This document shows, in pieces, positions 1 through 6,102 of a stretch of 7,239 nt of DNA. The stretch is from Carnobacterium_B sp040274945 (GTDB lineage Bacteria; Bacillota; Bacilli; Lactobacillales; Carnobacteriaceae), in NCBI RefSeq assembly GCF_040274945.1, contig NZ_JBEMAR010000017.1, forward strand, positions 1-7,239, given 5' to 3'. Below the pieces are notes generated by a model. The model saw only the letters and a list, made by a program, of their open reading frames with translations, did no database searches and was not told where the DNA came from. The position numbers and the translations under genes are program-made. Every line of letters starts with the position of its first letter. Within the stretch, counting starts at the first letter, position 1.

Positions 1-16
1 TAGTTTTCAAAGGTCT
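1..16 (-). promoter_or_regulatory. boxA-like element of a 16S rRNA leader, running off the window
   Basis: On the minus strand the last 16 bases read AGACCTTTGAAAACTA. The CTTTGAAAACTA core resembles the boxA-type antitermination sequence found just before 16S rRNA genes in many Firmicutes. It lies about 34 bp downstream of a strong promoter (50-78) with no ribosome binding site or ORF between, which fits an rRNA leader. No mature 16S sequence is inside the window, so the rRNA operon itself is inferred. A similar motif also occurs in 16S-23S spacers, but the promoters just upstream argue for a leader. Confidence 0.6.
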
Positions 17-49
17 AAAGTGTGTTGTTTTGTTCGTGACAACTTATAC

Positions 50-78
50 ATAATATCATGTGTAGCGATGTCTGTCAA
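50..78 (-). promoter_or_regulatory. rRNA operon promoter P2
   Basis: The minus strand shows a perfect -35 TTGACA (73-78), a 17-bp spacer and a -10 TATTAT (50-55, one mismatch to consensus). The DNA just upstream is rich in A tracts (about 79-105 on the plus strand), like an UP element. It is the second of two tandem promoters, and the boxA-like leader follows it. The tandem layout and near-consensus hexamers are typical of rrn promoters. That it drives rRNA is inference, because the 16S gene is outside the window. Confidence 0.75.
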
Positions 79-136
79 CAACTTTTGTTTTTATTTTTTT
101 CGTTGATTTGAATCAATTGCCTCAACGACATCTACT

Positions 137-165
137 AATATACCAGCGAAATCAACATTCGTCAA
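137..165 (-). promoter_or_regulatory. rRNA operon promoter P1
   Basis: The minus strand shows -35 TTGACG (160-165), a 17-bp spacer and -10 TATATT (137-142). Each hexamer has one mismatch to the sigma-A consensus. It lies 87 bp upstream of P2 and points the same way, giving the tandem P1-P2 layout common for rRNA operons in Firmicutes. No open reading frame follows it before the window edge. Confidence 0.65.
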
Positions 166-300
166 CATATTTTTAGAATAAAATCACAATTTTTATTAAA
201 GATGAACATTCATTTAAATTCAGAATTTAAGTACCGCAATTTAGTTTAAAAAAACGAACATTCTTGTAAATTTTATTACACATTGTAAAGGAACAGTTCG
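151..300. repeat. diverged tandem repeat of about 51 bp upstream of the rrn promoters
   Basis: The heptamer AACATTC (plus strand) occurs at 154-160, 205-211 and 257-263, so the steps are 51 and 52 bp. Copies two and three also share GAACATTC, three variable bases, then TAAATT. Copies one and two share a CAATTT box at 187-192 and 237-242, 50 bp apart. A related palindrome, GAACAGTTC, lies at 291-299. The first copy falls within the P1 spacer. The DNA is AT-rich and the copies are poorly conserved, so chance remains possible. No gene is visible in the whole 1-370 stretch. Confidence 0.35.
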
Positions 301-369
301 TTGCATTTTTTCATTACATAAATATTCTAAAATTCATGCATAAATCTTAATAAAAATAGATACTGGATT

Positions 370-407
370 AAAAAAAAGTTTTACACGAATAAATTCGTGC
401 AAAACTT
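370..407 (-). terminator. intrinsic terminator after the small gene and GH1 relic
   Basis: The two arms (394-407 and 376-389) form a 14-bp stem around a 4-nt loop (390-393), followed on the minus strand by a run of T. The single non-Watson-Crick position (400 with 383) is a G-U wobble in minus-strand RNA but an A-C mismatch on the plus strand, so minus is the working strand. The inner stem, GCACGAA/TTCGTG, resembles that of the bgl terminator at 940-977, as expected if both came from related GH1 gene ends. Confidence 0.85.
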
Positions 408-417
408 AACTTCTCTA

Positions 418-474
418 CTATTTTTCAATAAGACTTATTCCGTTTATTTCAATAACTTCCTTGTACCATGAAAA
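418..474 (-). pseudogene. 3'-end relic of a third GH1 6-phospho-beta-glucosidase gene
   Basis: Read on the minus strand, 474-421 matches the 3' end of the second glucosidase gene (1034-981) at 50 of 54 positions by eye, and all four differences are transitions. It translates as FSWYKEVIEINGISLIEK followed by TAG. The intact enzyme ends FSWYKEVIETNGTSLIEK. Homology stops abruptly at 474/475, one base beyond the stop codon of the small gene, and nothing else of a GH1 gene lies upstream. The relic is in a different frame from the small gene and has no start or ribosome binding site. It most likely remains from a deleted tandem paralogue or from recombination between GH1 gene ends. Confidence 0.85.
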
Positions 475-475
475 A

Positions 476-757
476 TCAATCTTCAACAGGGATGGATAAC
501 TCGACAATATTAGGAGCATAGATAAATTCAACGTTGTCAATAGTTGTATCAAGTATGTTTTTTAATACAAAGTTAATTTCAGCATTTTTTATAGCGCGAC
601 TTTCATTTAATAAAATGACATCCTTACTTATTGAAGATCCTGAACAAATCACGGTAGTTGGACCTAAAGAGAAAACTTTTATAAAATTTGCATTAGTATT
701 TTCCAATTGTTCTACTACAAGTTCCGAATGATTATTAGTAACATCTATTAATTTCAT
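476..757 (-). CDS. small conserved-type protein resembling the DUF1827 family
   Basis: This encodes a 93-residue acidic protein of unknown function beginning MKLIDVTNNHSELVVEQLEN. From memory, the opening and the later VKVFSLGPTTVI-like stretch (here IKVFSLGPTTVI) resemble DUF1827 proteins of Enterococcus, Streptococcus and relatives, but this is not verified. No signal peptide or membrane segment is seen, so a cytoplasmic protein is likely. I chose the second of two adjacent ATGs because AGGAG (765-769) then sits 7 nt upstream; the ATG at 760-758 would leave only 4 nt. A longer reading to 790 has no ribosome binding site and would overlap the promoter. The gene has its own promoter (794-822), is separated from the bgl operon by a terminator, and ends next to a GH1 relic. 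A role in beta-glucoside use is not indicated. Confidence 0.75.
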   Translation of the reverse strand: MKLIDVTNNHSELVVEQLENTNANFIKVFSLGPTTVICSGSSISKDVILLNESRAIKNAEINFVLKNILDTTIDNVEFIYAPNIVELSIPVED

Positions 758-793
758 CATCTCACTCCTCTTACTTTTAGTTAGTATCAATAT

Positions 794-822
794 ATTATAT
801 AACTAAATAAAAACTATTTAAA
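794..822 (-). promoter_or_regulatory. promoter of the small DUF1827-like gene
   Basis: The minus strand has a perfect -10 TATAAT (794-799), a 17-bp spacer and a -35 TTTAAA (817-822, four of six matches). Transcription would begin near 787, giving a leader of about 30 nt that contains AGGAG at 765-769. With the terminator at 940-977 upstream, this makes the small gene a unit separate from bgl. The rest of the gap (823-939) shows only AT-rich DNA. Confidence 0.7.
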
Positions 823-939
823 GCTTTTTCTATTTTTAACAAGAAAAAAGTTTGGCATTTAAAATAAAAGGAGTGATCATACCTAAAAAGTTTCCAAAAA
901 TCTCTCTCAATTTTTCAATAACATGATTATCTTGTAAGT

Positions 940-977
940 AAAAAACCTTGCACGAGTTTAATCGTACAAGGTTTTTT
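940..977 (-). terminator. intrinsic terminator of the bgl operon
   Basis: Arms at 962-977 and 940-955 form a 16-bp stem with a 6-nt loop, including the AAACC/GGTTT ends, and a T run follows the GG on the minus strand. The one imperfect pair (966 with 951) is U-G in minus-strand RNA, which fixes the working strand. It begins directly at the stop codon of the last glucosidase gene (978-980), so it marks the end of the operon. Confidence 0.9.
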
Positions 978-2405
978 TTATTTTTCAATAAGACTTGTTC
1001 CATTTGTTTCAATAACTTCCTTATACCATGAAAAGCTTTTCTTTTTATAACGTTCCAATGTACCTGTTCCATCATCATACCGATCAACGTAAATAAAACC
1101 GTAACGTTTTTTTAATTCAGCTGTAGAAGCACTGACTAAGTCAATACATCCCCACGTTGTGTAACCCATAACTTCGACCCCATCTTTCAGAGCTTCTCCA
1201 ACTTGGACTAAATGATCATTCAAATAATCAATTCGATAATCATCGTTAACTGTTTTATTTCCATATTCATCTGTAATTAGCTTATCATTAGCTCCCAATC
1301 CATTTTCAACGATAAATAAGGGTTTTTGGTAACGATCCCAGAAGTCATTCAAAACAATACGCAAACCTTTAGGGTCAATTTGCCATCCCCACTCAGATGC
1401 TTCTAAGTATGGATTAGGTATCCCACCTAAAATATTGCCTTCACCTGCTACTCGTTTGCTTTCGTCAGCTGTTTCAGTAGAACTCATGTAATAACTGAAC
1501 GAGATAAAATCAACCGCATTTTTTAATAGTTCTTCATCTTCTGGACCAAAATCTAATTCAATAGCATTTTCACGGAAGAATCGTTTCATATACCCTGGAT
1601 AAACTCCTCGAACGTGTACATCAGAGAAGAAATAATTTTTACGTTCTGCTTCCATAGCAGCAATAACATCATCTGGATTTGGAGTTAATGGGTATGTCGG
1701 CATAGCTAAAACCATACATCCAATTTGTGCTTCCGGCATTAATTCATGTCCAATTTTAGTAGCCAACGCACTCGCTACTAACTCGTGATGAACCGCTTGA
1801 TACAAATCTTTTTGTGTCAGATTTTCTGGTGCAGTAGCAATTCCACCACTCATAAATGGTGCATGTATAATTGAATTAATCTCGTTAAAAGTCAACCAGT
1901 ATTTCACTTTCCCTTTGTAGCGTGTAAAGACAGTCCGCACGTAATTTTCGTAAAACCCGATCATTTTGCGATTAACCCAACCGTCGTATTCTTTGGCTAA
2001 ATGTAATGGTGTTTCATAGTGAGATAGTGTTACTAATGGTTCGATATTGTATTTAAGAAGTTCATCAAATAAATCATCATAAAATTTTAATCCAGCTTCA
2101 TTTGGTTCAGTTTCGTCTCCATTAGGAAAGATGCGTGACCAAGCAATTGACGTACGGAAAGTTTTAAATCCCATTTCCGCAAATAATTTAATGTCTTCTT
2201 TATAGCGGTTATAAAAATCAATCCCGACTAATTTCATGTTATCTTCTGTCGGTTCGTCCGTTATCGGGCCAAATCCGCCTTGAGGTGTTACATCTTGGAC
2301 AGACCACCCTTTACCATCTGCGTTGTAAGCTCCTTCTAATTGGTTTGCAGCTACTGCTCCACCCCACAAAAAATCTTTTGGAAATTGTTCTACTGTCAAA
2401 GTCAT
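978..2405 (-). CDS. bglA: 6-phospho-beta-glucosidase, GH1 (second copy)
   Basis: This cytoplasmic retaining hydrolase splits the 6-phospho-beta-glucosides delivered by BglP into glucose 6-phosphate and an aglycone or sugar. The 475-residue length is normal for the family. Visible landmarks are the N-terminal FLWGGAVAANQLEGAY, the acid/base glutamate E175 in LTFNEIN, the nucleophile E367 in FIVENGLG, and a phosphate-binding cluster S425, K433 and Y435 in LVSASTAELKKRYGF, which marks a 6-phospho enzyme rather than a plain beta-glucosidase. AGGAG (2409-2413) lies only 3 nt before the chosen ATG, which is short; a TTG two codons later would be spaced 9 nt. ATG is still favoured. The gene lies 150 bp after its paralogue with no clear terminator between, and may also have its own promoter. 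The exact substrate cannot be told from sequence. The symbol is generic. Confidence 0.95.
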   Translation of the reverse strand: MTLTVEQFPKDFLWGGAVAANQLEGAYNADGKGWSVQDVTPQGGFGPITDEPTEDNMKLVGIDFYNRYKEDIKLFAEMGFKTFRTSIAWSRIFPNGDETEPNEAGLKFYDDLFDELLKYNIEPLVTLSHYETPLHLAKEYDGWVNRKMIGFYENYVRTVFTRYKGKVKYWLTFNEINSIIHAPFMSGGIATAPENLTQKDLYQAVHHELVASALATKIGHELMPEAQIGCMVLAMPTYPLTPNPDDVIAAMEAERKNYFFSDVHVRGVYPGYMKRFFRENAIELDFGPEDEELLKNAVDFISFSYYMSSTETADESKRVAGEGNILGGIPNPYLEASEWGWQIDPKGLRIVLNDFWDRYQKPLFIVENGLGANDKLITDEYGNKTVNDDYRIDYLNDHLVQVGEALKDGVEVMGYTTWGCIDLVSASTAELKKRYGFIYVDRYDDGTGTLERYKKKSFSWYKEVIETNGTSLIEK

Positions 2406-2446
2406 CTTCTCCTTTTTTCGATCAATTATTTTAGATTCTTCATTTT

Positions 2447-2460
2447 ATTAAACGTTTATT
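2447..2460. promoter_or_regulatory. cre-like site at the start of the possible bglA2 transcript
   Basis: ATTAAACGTTTATT is centred on a perfect 10-bp palindrome, TAAACGTTTA. Read on the minus strand it fits the loose Gram-positive cre pattern WGWAARCGYTWWMA at 12 of 14 positions, missing the usual G at position 2 and the final A. It lies just downstream of the extended -10 at 2467-2475, where bound CcpA could block initiation or elongation. A site for another LacI-family regulator is equally possible. Confidence 0.4.
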
Positions 2461-2466
2461 TTATTA

Positions 2467-2475
2467 AGTATAGCA
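2467..2475 (-). promoter_or_regulatory. possible internal promoter (extended -10) for the second glucosidase gene
   Basis: The minus strand reads TGCTATACT, an extended -10 (TGn plus TATACT, five of six matches). No recognisable -35 lies 16-18 bp upstream. It would start transcription near 2460, about 55 nt before the ATG. The 150-bp gap between the two glucosidase genes is much longer than the 24 bp between bglP and the first one, which also suggests extra regulation here. I see no convincing terminator in the gap. Confidence 0.4.
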
Positions 2476-2555
2476 TATGTTTTTTTAATAGAGGATACGG
2501 CAGTTGCCTAGAAAAGAACTCGCTCAAAACAAGACCCTTCTTTCGCCTGCTTTAT

Positions 2556-4016
2556 TTATTTACTTAAATCCATTCCATTCGTCTCAATAACTTTTTTATA
2601 CCAGAAGAATGAATCTTTTCTAGAACGCTCTAATGTTCCATTCCCTTCATCATCTTGATCAACATAAACATATCCATAGCGTTTAGACATTTCTGAAGTG
2701 GAAGCACTAACTAGGTCAATCGCTCCCCAACTCGTGTAACCCATTAGATCCACACCATCTAGTGCCGCTTCCTTCATTTGTTCAATATGCTTTTGCAGAT
2801 AATCAATTCGGTAATTATCATGAATACTGCCATCTTCTTCTACTTTATCATAAGCCCCTAATCCATTTTCAACAATAAACAACGGCAGTTGATAACGATC
2901 ATAAAAATCTTTCAAGGTCCATCTTAATCCAATTGGATCAATTTGCCAGCCCCAATCAGATGTTTCTAAATAGGTGTTTTTTATCCCTCCCATAAAGTTT
3001 CCGCTAACTTGATCTTCTGATGGGTTTGAGCTAGTTGTATTGGACATATAATAACTGAAGGAAATAAAATCAACAGGATAGGCTTTCAAGATTTCATCAT
3101 CGCCACGTTCTTTATGGATGTTAATATCATTTTCAAGGAAATAACGATCCATATAAGCAGGATACTTTCCACGTGCTTGAACGTCTGTAAAGAACAAGTT
3201 CAATTGATTTTCCTCTTGCGCTTTTATTATATCCTTCGGGTTATTAGTTTCAGGGTAAGTTGTCATGCGCGCCAACATACATCCTATTTTAAATTCAGGA
3301 TTAATTTCATGTCCAATTTTTGTAGCTAATGCGCTAGCTACAAATTGATGATGTCCAGCTTGATAAGACAACTCCAATGGATTTTCTGCGTCATCTACTA
3401 GTACTCCACCGCCTGTATATGGACTTAATGTAATAATGTTGATTTCATTAAATGTAAGCCAGTATTTCACTTTATTTTGATAACGTGTGAAGACAGTCTC
3501 AGCATAATTAACAAAGAGATCAATGACTTGGCGATCCGCCCATCCATTATACTTCAAAGTTAAGTTCAAAGGTGTTTCGTAATGAGACAGAGTTACCAAA
3601 GGCTCAATGCCATATTTTAGACATTCGTCAAATACGCTATCGTAAAAAGCAAGTCCTTCCTCATTTGGTTCTATATCATCCCCATTTGGAAAAATGCGTG
3701 CCCAGTTAATCGATAAACGGAATACTTTAAAGCCCATTTCTGCTAACAAAGCGATGTCTTCTTTATAATGATGATAAAAATCAACCCCAAAACGTTTCGG
3801 GAAAACAGCATCTACTTTTCCTGCTAAAATTGCTTCAATTTCTTTACCTGAAACGTCTAATGAAAACCCTTCTCCTCGTTCTTCTTTAGGTATAAATTTT
3901 ACCATGTCGGCTGTAGAGAGGCCTTTTCCTCCCTCATTATATGCACCCTCAAATTGATTGGCTGCAGTTGCGCCTCCCCATAAAAATCCTTCTGGAAAAC
4001 CATTACTATTTTTCAT
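2556..4016 (-). CDS. bglA: 6-phospho-beta-glucosidase, GH1 (first copy)
   Basis: This cytoplasmic GH1 hydrolase acts on 6-phospho-beta-glucosides made by the PTS permease just upstream. It has 486 residues: N-terminal FLWGGATAANQFEGAY, acid/base E191 in LTFNEIN, nucleophile E383 in FIVENGLG, and the phosphate-binding set S437, K445 and Y447 in LVSASTSEMSKRYGY. Compared with the downstream paralogue it carries a longer loop at about residues 40-76 (FIPKEERGEG through VFPKRFG), a form common in BglA/BglH-type enzymes and close to the active-site entrance. The start is supported by GAGG 7 nt upstream. The gap to bglP is only 24 bp, so the two are surely co-transcribed. It belongs to the same subfamily as the second copy but is clearly diverged, so the two may differ in aglycone preference. 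That is inference. Confidence 0.95.
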   Translation of the reverse strand: MKNSNGFPEGFLWGGATAANQFEGAYNEGGKGLSTADMVKFIPKEERGEGFSLDVSGKEIEAILAGKVDAVFPKRFGVDFYHHYKEDIALLAEMGFKVFRLSINWARIFPNGDDIEPNEEGLAFYDSVFDECLKYGIEPLVTLSHYETPLNLTLKYNGWADRQVIDLFVNYAETVFTRYQNKVKYWLTFNEINIITLSPYTGGGVLVDDAENPLELSYQAGHHQFVASALATKIGHEINPEFKIGCMLARMTTYPETNNPKDIIKAQEENQLNLFFTDVQARGKYPAYMDRYFLENDINIHKERGDDEILKAYPVDFISFSYYMSNTTSSNPSEDQVSGNFMGGIKNTYLETSDWGWQIDPIGLRWTLKDFYDRYQLPLFIVENGLGAYDKVEEDGSIHDNYRIDYLQKHIEQMKEAALDGVDLMGYTSWGAIDLVSASTSEMSKRYGYVYVDQDDEGNGTLERSRKDSFFWYKKVIETNGMDLSK

Positions 4017-4040
4017 CTGATTACCTCATTTTCTTATTTT

Positions 4041-5966
4041 TTAAATGACTACAGTCATTAATTGTTCGTTAGAAGAAACAGTTGCTTTCTCTGTCGTGAT
4101 GACATCTAAATAATTTTGTGAATTTGTGATAACTACAGGCGTAACCACGCTGTAACCGGCTGCTTGGATCTTGGCAATATCAAATTCAATTAAAAGCTGA
4201 CCTTTTGTTACTTTGTCTCCTTGCTTAATGTGTGGAACAAATCCTTCAGCATTCATTTGAACAGTATCCATACCAATATGGATCAAGATTTCTGTTCCTT
4301 CATCTGACGTTATACCCACTGCATGAAACGTTGGAAAAAGCATTGTGACAACTCCATTAACTGGTGAAACTAATTTCCCTTCAGTTGGTTCAATTGCCAA
4401 ACCTTTTCCCATAGCTCCAGATGAAAAAGCTTCATCTCGAACATCAGAAAGCGGAATAATAGATCCTTTTAATGGGCTTTCGATAGTATCTTTTCCAATA
4501 TAAACTTCATTTCCTGAATCAATGATTCCATCATTAGTTGTTTCTGCCACAACTGCATCATCTTCATACAATTTTCCGAAACCAGCAATATAAGTTAATA
4601 CAAAACCAAGAATCATAGCTCCAATGATAATGGCTATTACTATAGGCACATTACCTAAACCACTCTCAGCAGGATTCAGGAAGTTGGTGATTCCAAATAC
4701 TCCTAGTCCTCCTACAACGTATCCATTAGCTCCGACTAATCCTAGAGTTGCTCCACCCACACCGGCAGCGATACAGCTCATGATGAAAGGTTTTTTAAGA
4801 GGCAAAGAGATACCATAAATTGCTGGTTCTGTTACACCGAACATACCGGAAATTACAGAAGGAATACCTAAAGACTTAACCTTTTTCTCTTTTGTTTTTA
4901 CCATAATTGCAATAATTGCTCCAGTTTGTGCAAATGAGGCTGCAAATGACATTGCTAAAATAGGATCATATCCGTAAACAGCTAAGTTGTTCAGAGCTAC
5001 TGGCACAAGACCCCAATGCAATCCGAACATAACAAATATTTGCCAGAAACCACCTACAATTGCACCTGCTAAGATTGGGCTTAAGTTATAAACGGCTAAA
5101 GTCCCGGCTCCTACTAAGCTACCTGCCCATGTTGCGATTGGTCCAACGATCATGAAAGTTACTGGGACAATAATCAAAAGAGTAAAAAAAGGAATTAAGA
5201 AGGTTTTGACCACGTCTGGAATGATTTTTTTCAATCCTTTTTCAACTTTAGATGCTAGAAAAATAGCAACAATAATCGGAATAACGGTTGACGAATAGTC
5301 CATTAGAATAAGTGGAAGTCCTAGGAAAGTGGTGTGCACTGGGGACTCAATAATGGATCCGGAAAACAGTGTATAAAGAGGATCTCCTGCTCTGATTCCA
5401 GCTAAAGTCGGGTAAACCAGTGAAGCACCAATAGCCATAGCCGTGAACTGATTCACTTTGAATTTTTTACTGGCTGTAAATGCTAGGAAAATAGGGAAGA
5501 AATAAAACAATGAATCACCTATAGCATTTAATATTTGATACGTTCCTGATTCAACTGTTAGCCAGCCTAGTGCTACAAACAAAGCATTGAATCCTTTGAT
5601 CATACCAGTAGCAGCTAATGTTCCTAAAGTTGGTGCAAAAATTCCTGAAATCATATCAACGAACTTATTGAACAGACCTACTTTCTCATCTGATTCTTGT
5701 TCAGAAGAATCATTACTATTTAAATTTCCGACAGTTACGACTTCTTGATAGACATCCGGTACATGATTTCCAATAACGACTTGATACTGTCCGCCACTTT
5801 TGATTACGGTTACAATTCCGTCCATTTTCTTTAGTACATCTGTATTTGCTTTACTTTCATCTTTTAATTTAAACCTTAATCTTGTTACACAATGAGTTAA
5901 ACTATTGATATTTTCTGTTCCGCCCACGTTTTCAATTATTGATTTAGCTAATGCTTCGTATTTCAT
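4041..5966 (-). CDS. bglP: PTS beta-glucoside permease, EIIBCA
   Basis: This membrane permease imports and phosphorylates beta-glucosides using phosphate from HPr, and should also control LicT by phosphorylating it. The chosen start gives 641 residues in B-C-A order. EIIB is residues 1 to about 85, with the phosphocysteine C26 in LTHCVTRLRF. EIIC is about 100-460, strongly hydrophobic with many membrane spans, and has the sugar-site signature GVTEPAIYG. EIIA is about 500-641, with H548 (FHAVG) and the phosphorylated H563 (LIHIGMDTV). The start MKYEALAK is preferred because AAGGA (5973-5977) lies 6 nt before it; an in-frame ATG at 5984 has no Shine-Dalgarno sequence. A RAT/terminator switch lies directly upstream and the first glucosidase gene follows 24 bp downstream. 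The family is firm, but the exact sugar (salicin, arbutin, cellobiose or other) is not readable. Confidence 0.96.
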   Translation of the reverse strand: MKYEALAKSIIENVGGTENINSLTHCVTRLRFKLKDESKANTDVLKKMDGIVTVIKSGGQYQVVIGNHVPDVYQEVVTVGNLNSNDSSEQESDEKVGLFNKFVDMISGIFAPTLGTLAATGMIKGFNALFVALGWLTVESGTYQILNAIGDSLFYFFPIFLAFTASKKFKVNQFTAMAIGASLVYPTLAGIRAGDPLYTLFSGSIIESPVHTTFLGLPLILMDYSSTVIPIIVAIFLASKVEKGLKKIIPDVVKTFLIPFFTLLIIVPVTFMIVGPIATWAGSLVGAGTLAVYNLSPILAGAIVGGFWQIFVMFGLHWGLVPVALNNLAVYGYDPILAMSFAASFAQTGAIIAIMVKTKEKKVKSLGIPSVISGMFGVTEPAIYGISLPLKKPFIMSCIAAGVGGATLGLVGANGYVVGGLGVFGITNFLNPAESGLGNVPIVIAIIIGAMILGFVLTYIAGFGKLYEDDAVVAETTNDGIIDSGNEVYIGKDTIESPLKGSIIPLSDVRDEAFSSGAMGKGLAIEPTEGKLVSPVNGVVTMLFPTFHAVGITSDEGTEILIHIGMDTVQMNAEGFVPHIKQGDKVTKGQLLIEFDIAKIQAAGYSVVTPVVITNSQNYLDVITTEKATVSSNEQLMTVVI

Positions 5967-5994
5967 CCTAATTCCTTCTCCCATTTAATTTTTT

Positions 5995-6066
5995 TAAAAA
6001 GAAAAACCTAAATCAATAGCATAATGCATCATTACTCGATACATATTAGCTATCAATTTAGGTTTT
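5995..6066 (-). terminator. conditional terminator 2, between licT and bglP
   Basis: On the minus strand, arms at 6066-6049 and 6020-6003 form an 18-bp stem, AAAACCTAAAT... with ...ATTTAGGTTTT, including two U-G wobbles. T-rich sequence follows at 6002-5996. The first six bases of the stem (6061-6066) are also the end of RAT2, so the antiterminator and terminator hairpins exclude each other. This is the classic BglG/LicT switch and it guards bglP and both glucosidase genes. Confidence 0.92.
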
Positions 6067-6089
6067 GCCTGCTTGCGCAGTAACAATCC
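6061..6089 (-). promoter_or_regulatory. RAT2, LicT-binding ribonucleic antiterminator before bglP
   Basis: The 29-nt minus-strand element starts GGATTGTTACTGC and ends GCAGGCAAAACC, with the loop GCAA. It matches the known LicT/SacY-type RAT pattern. It is identical to RAT1 except for the four loop bases. It lies 13 bp past the licT stop codon and overlaps the 5' arm of terminator 2 by six bases. Dimeric LicT bound here would stabilise the RAT hairpin and let RNA polymerase read into bglP. Confidence 0.95.
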
Positions 6090-6102
6090 ATCATTGATTA
6101 GT

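Noticed and set aside
201..300. GAAC/GTTC motifs considered as LexA SOS boxes
   Set aside because: The Bacillus-type box needs GAAC, four bases, GTTC. The motifs here have the wrong spacing and there is no SOS-type gene nearby.
534..731. Plus-strand open frames at 534-731, 2340-2567, 3114-3329, 4624-4818, 6368-6574 and 6677-6982
   Set aside because: All but 2340-2567 lie wholly opposite well-supported minus-strand genes; 2340-2567 spans the glucosidase intergenic gap and both gene ends. None has a recognisable product or convincing ribosome binding site.
909..923. A third copy of a TTTTTCAATAA string, like the GH1 gene end
   Set aside because: Only about 11-13 AT-rich bases match and the similarity does not extend into the WYKEVIE coding part, so chance is sufficient.
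836..1087. An 83-codon minus-strand reading frame running from the end of the second glucosidase gene through its terminator
   Set aside because: It is an out-of-frame shadow of the glucosidase 3' end, passes through the terminator hairpin, and has no ribosome binding site. Its tail (EKLREIFGNFLGMITPF) loosely recalls a membrane EIIC start but is too short to support a call.
2490..2555. GCAGGC and GGCA/TGCC pieces after the first glucosidase gene, considered as a third RAT or a terminator
   Set aside because: The GGATTGTTAC half and the AAAACC end of a RAT are missing, and no stem followed by a T run can be formed.
5967..5984. A six-residue longer BglP start (MGEGIR)
   Set aside because: That ATG has no Shine-Dalgarno sequence, while its own codons supply the AAGGA for the next ATG, 6 nt away.
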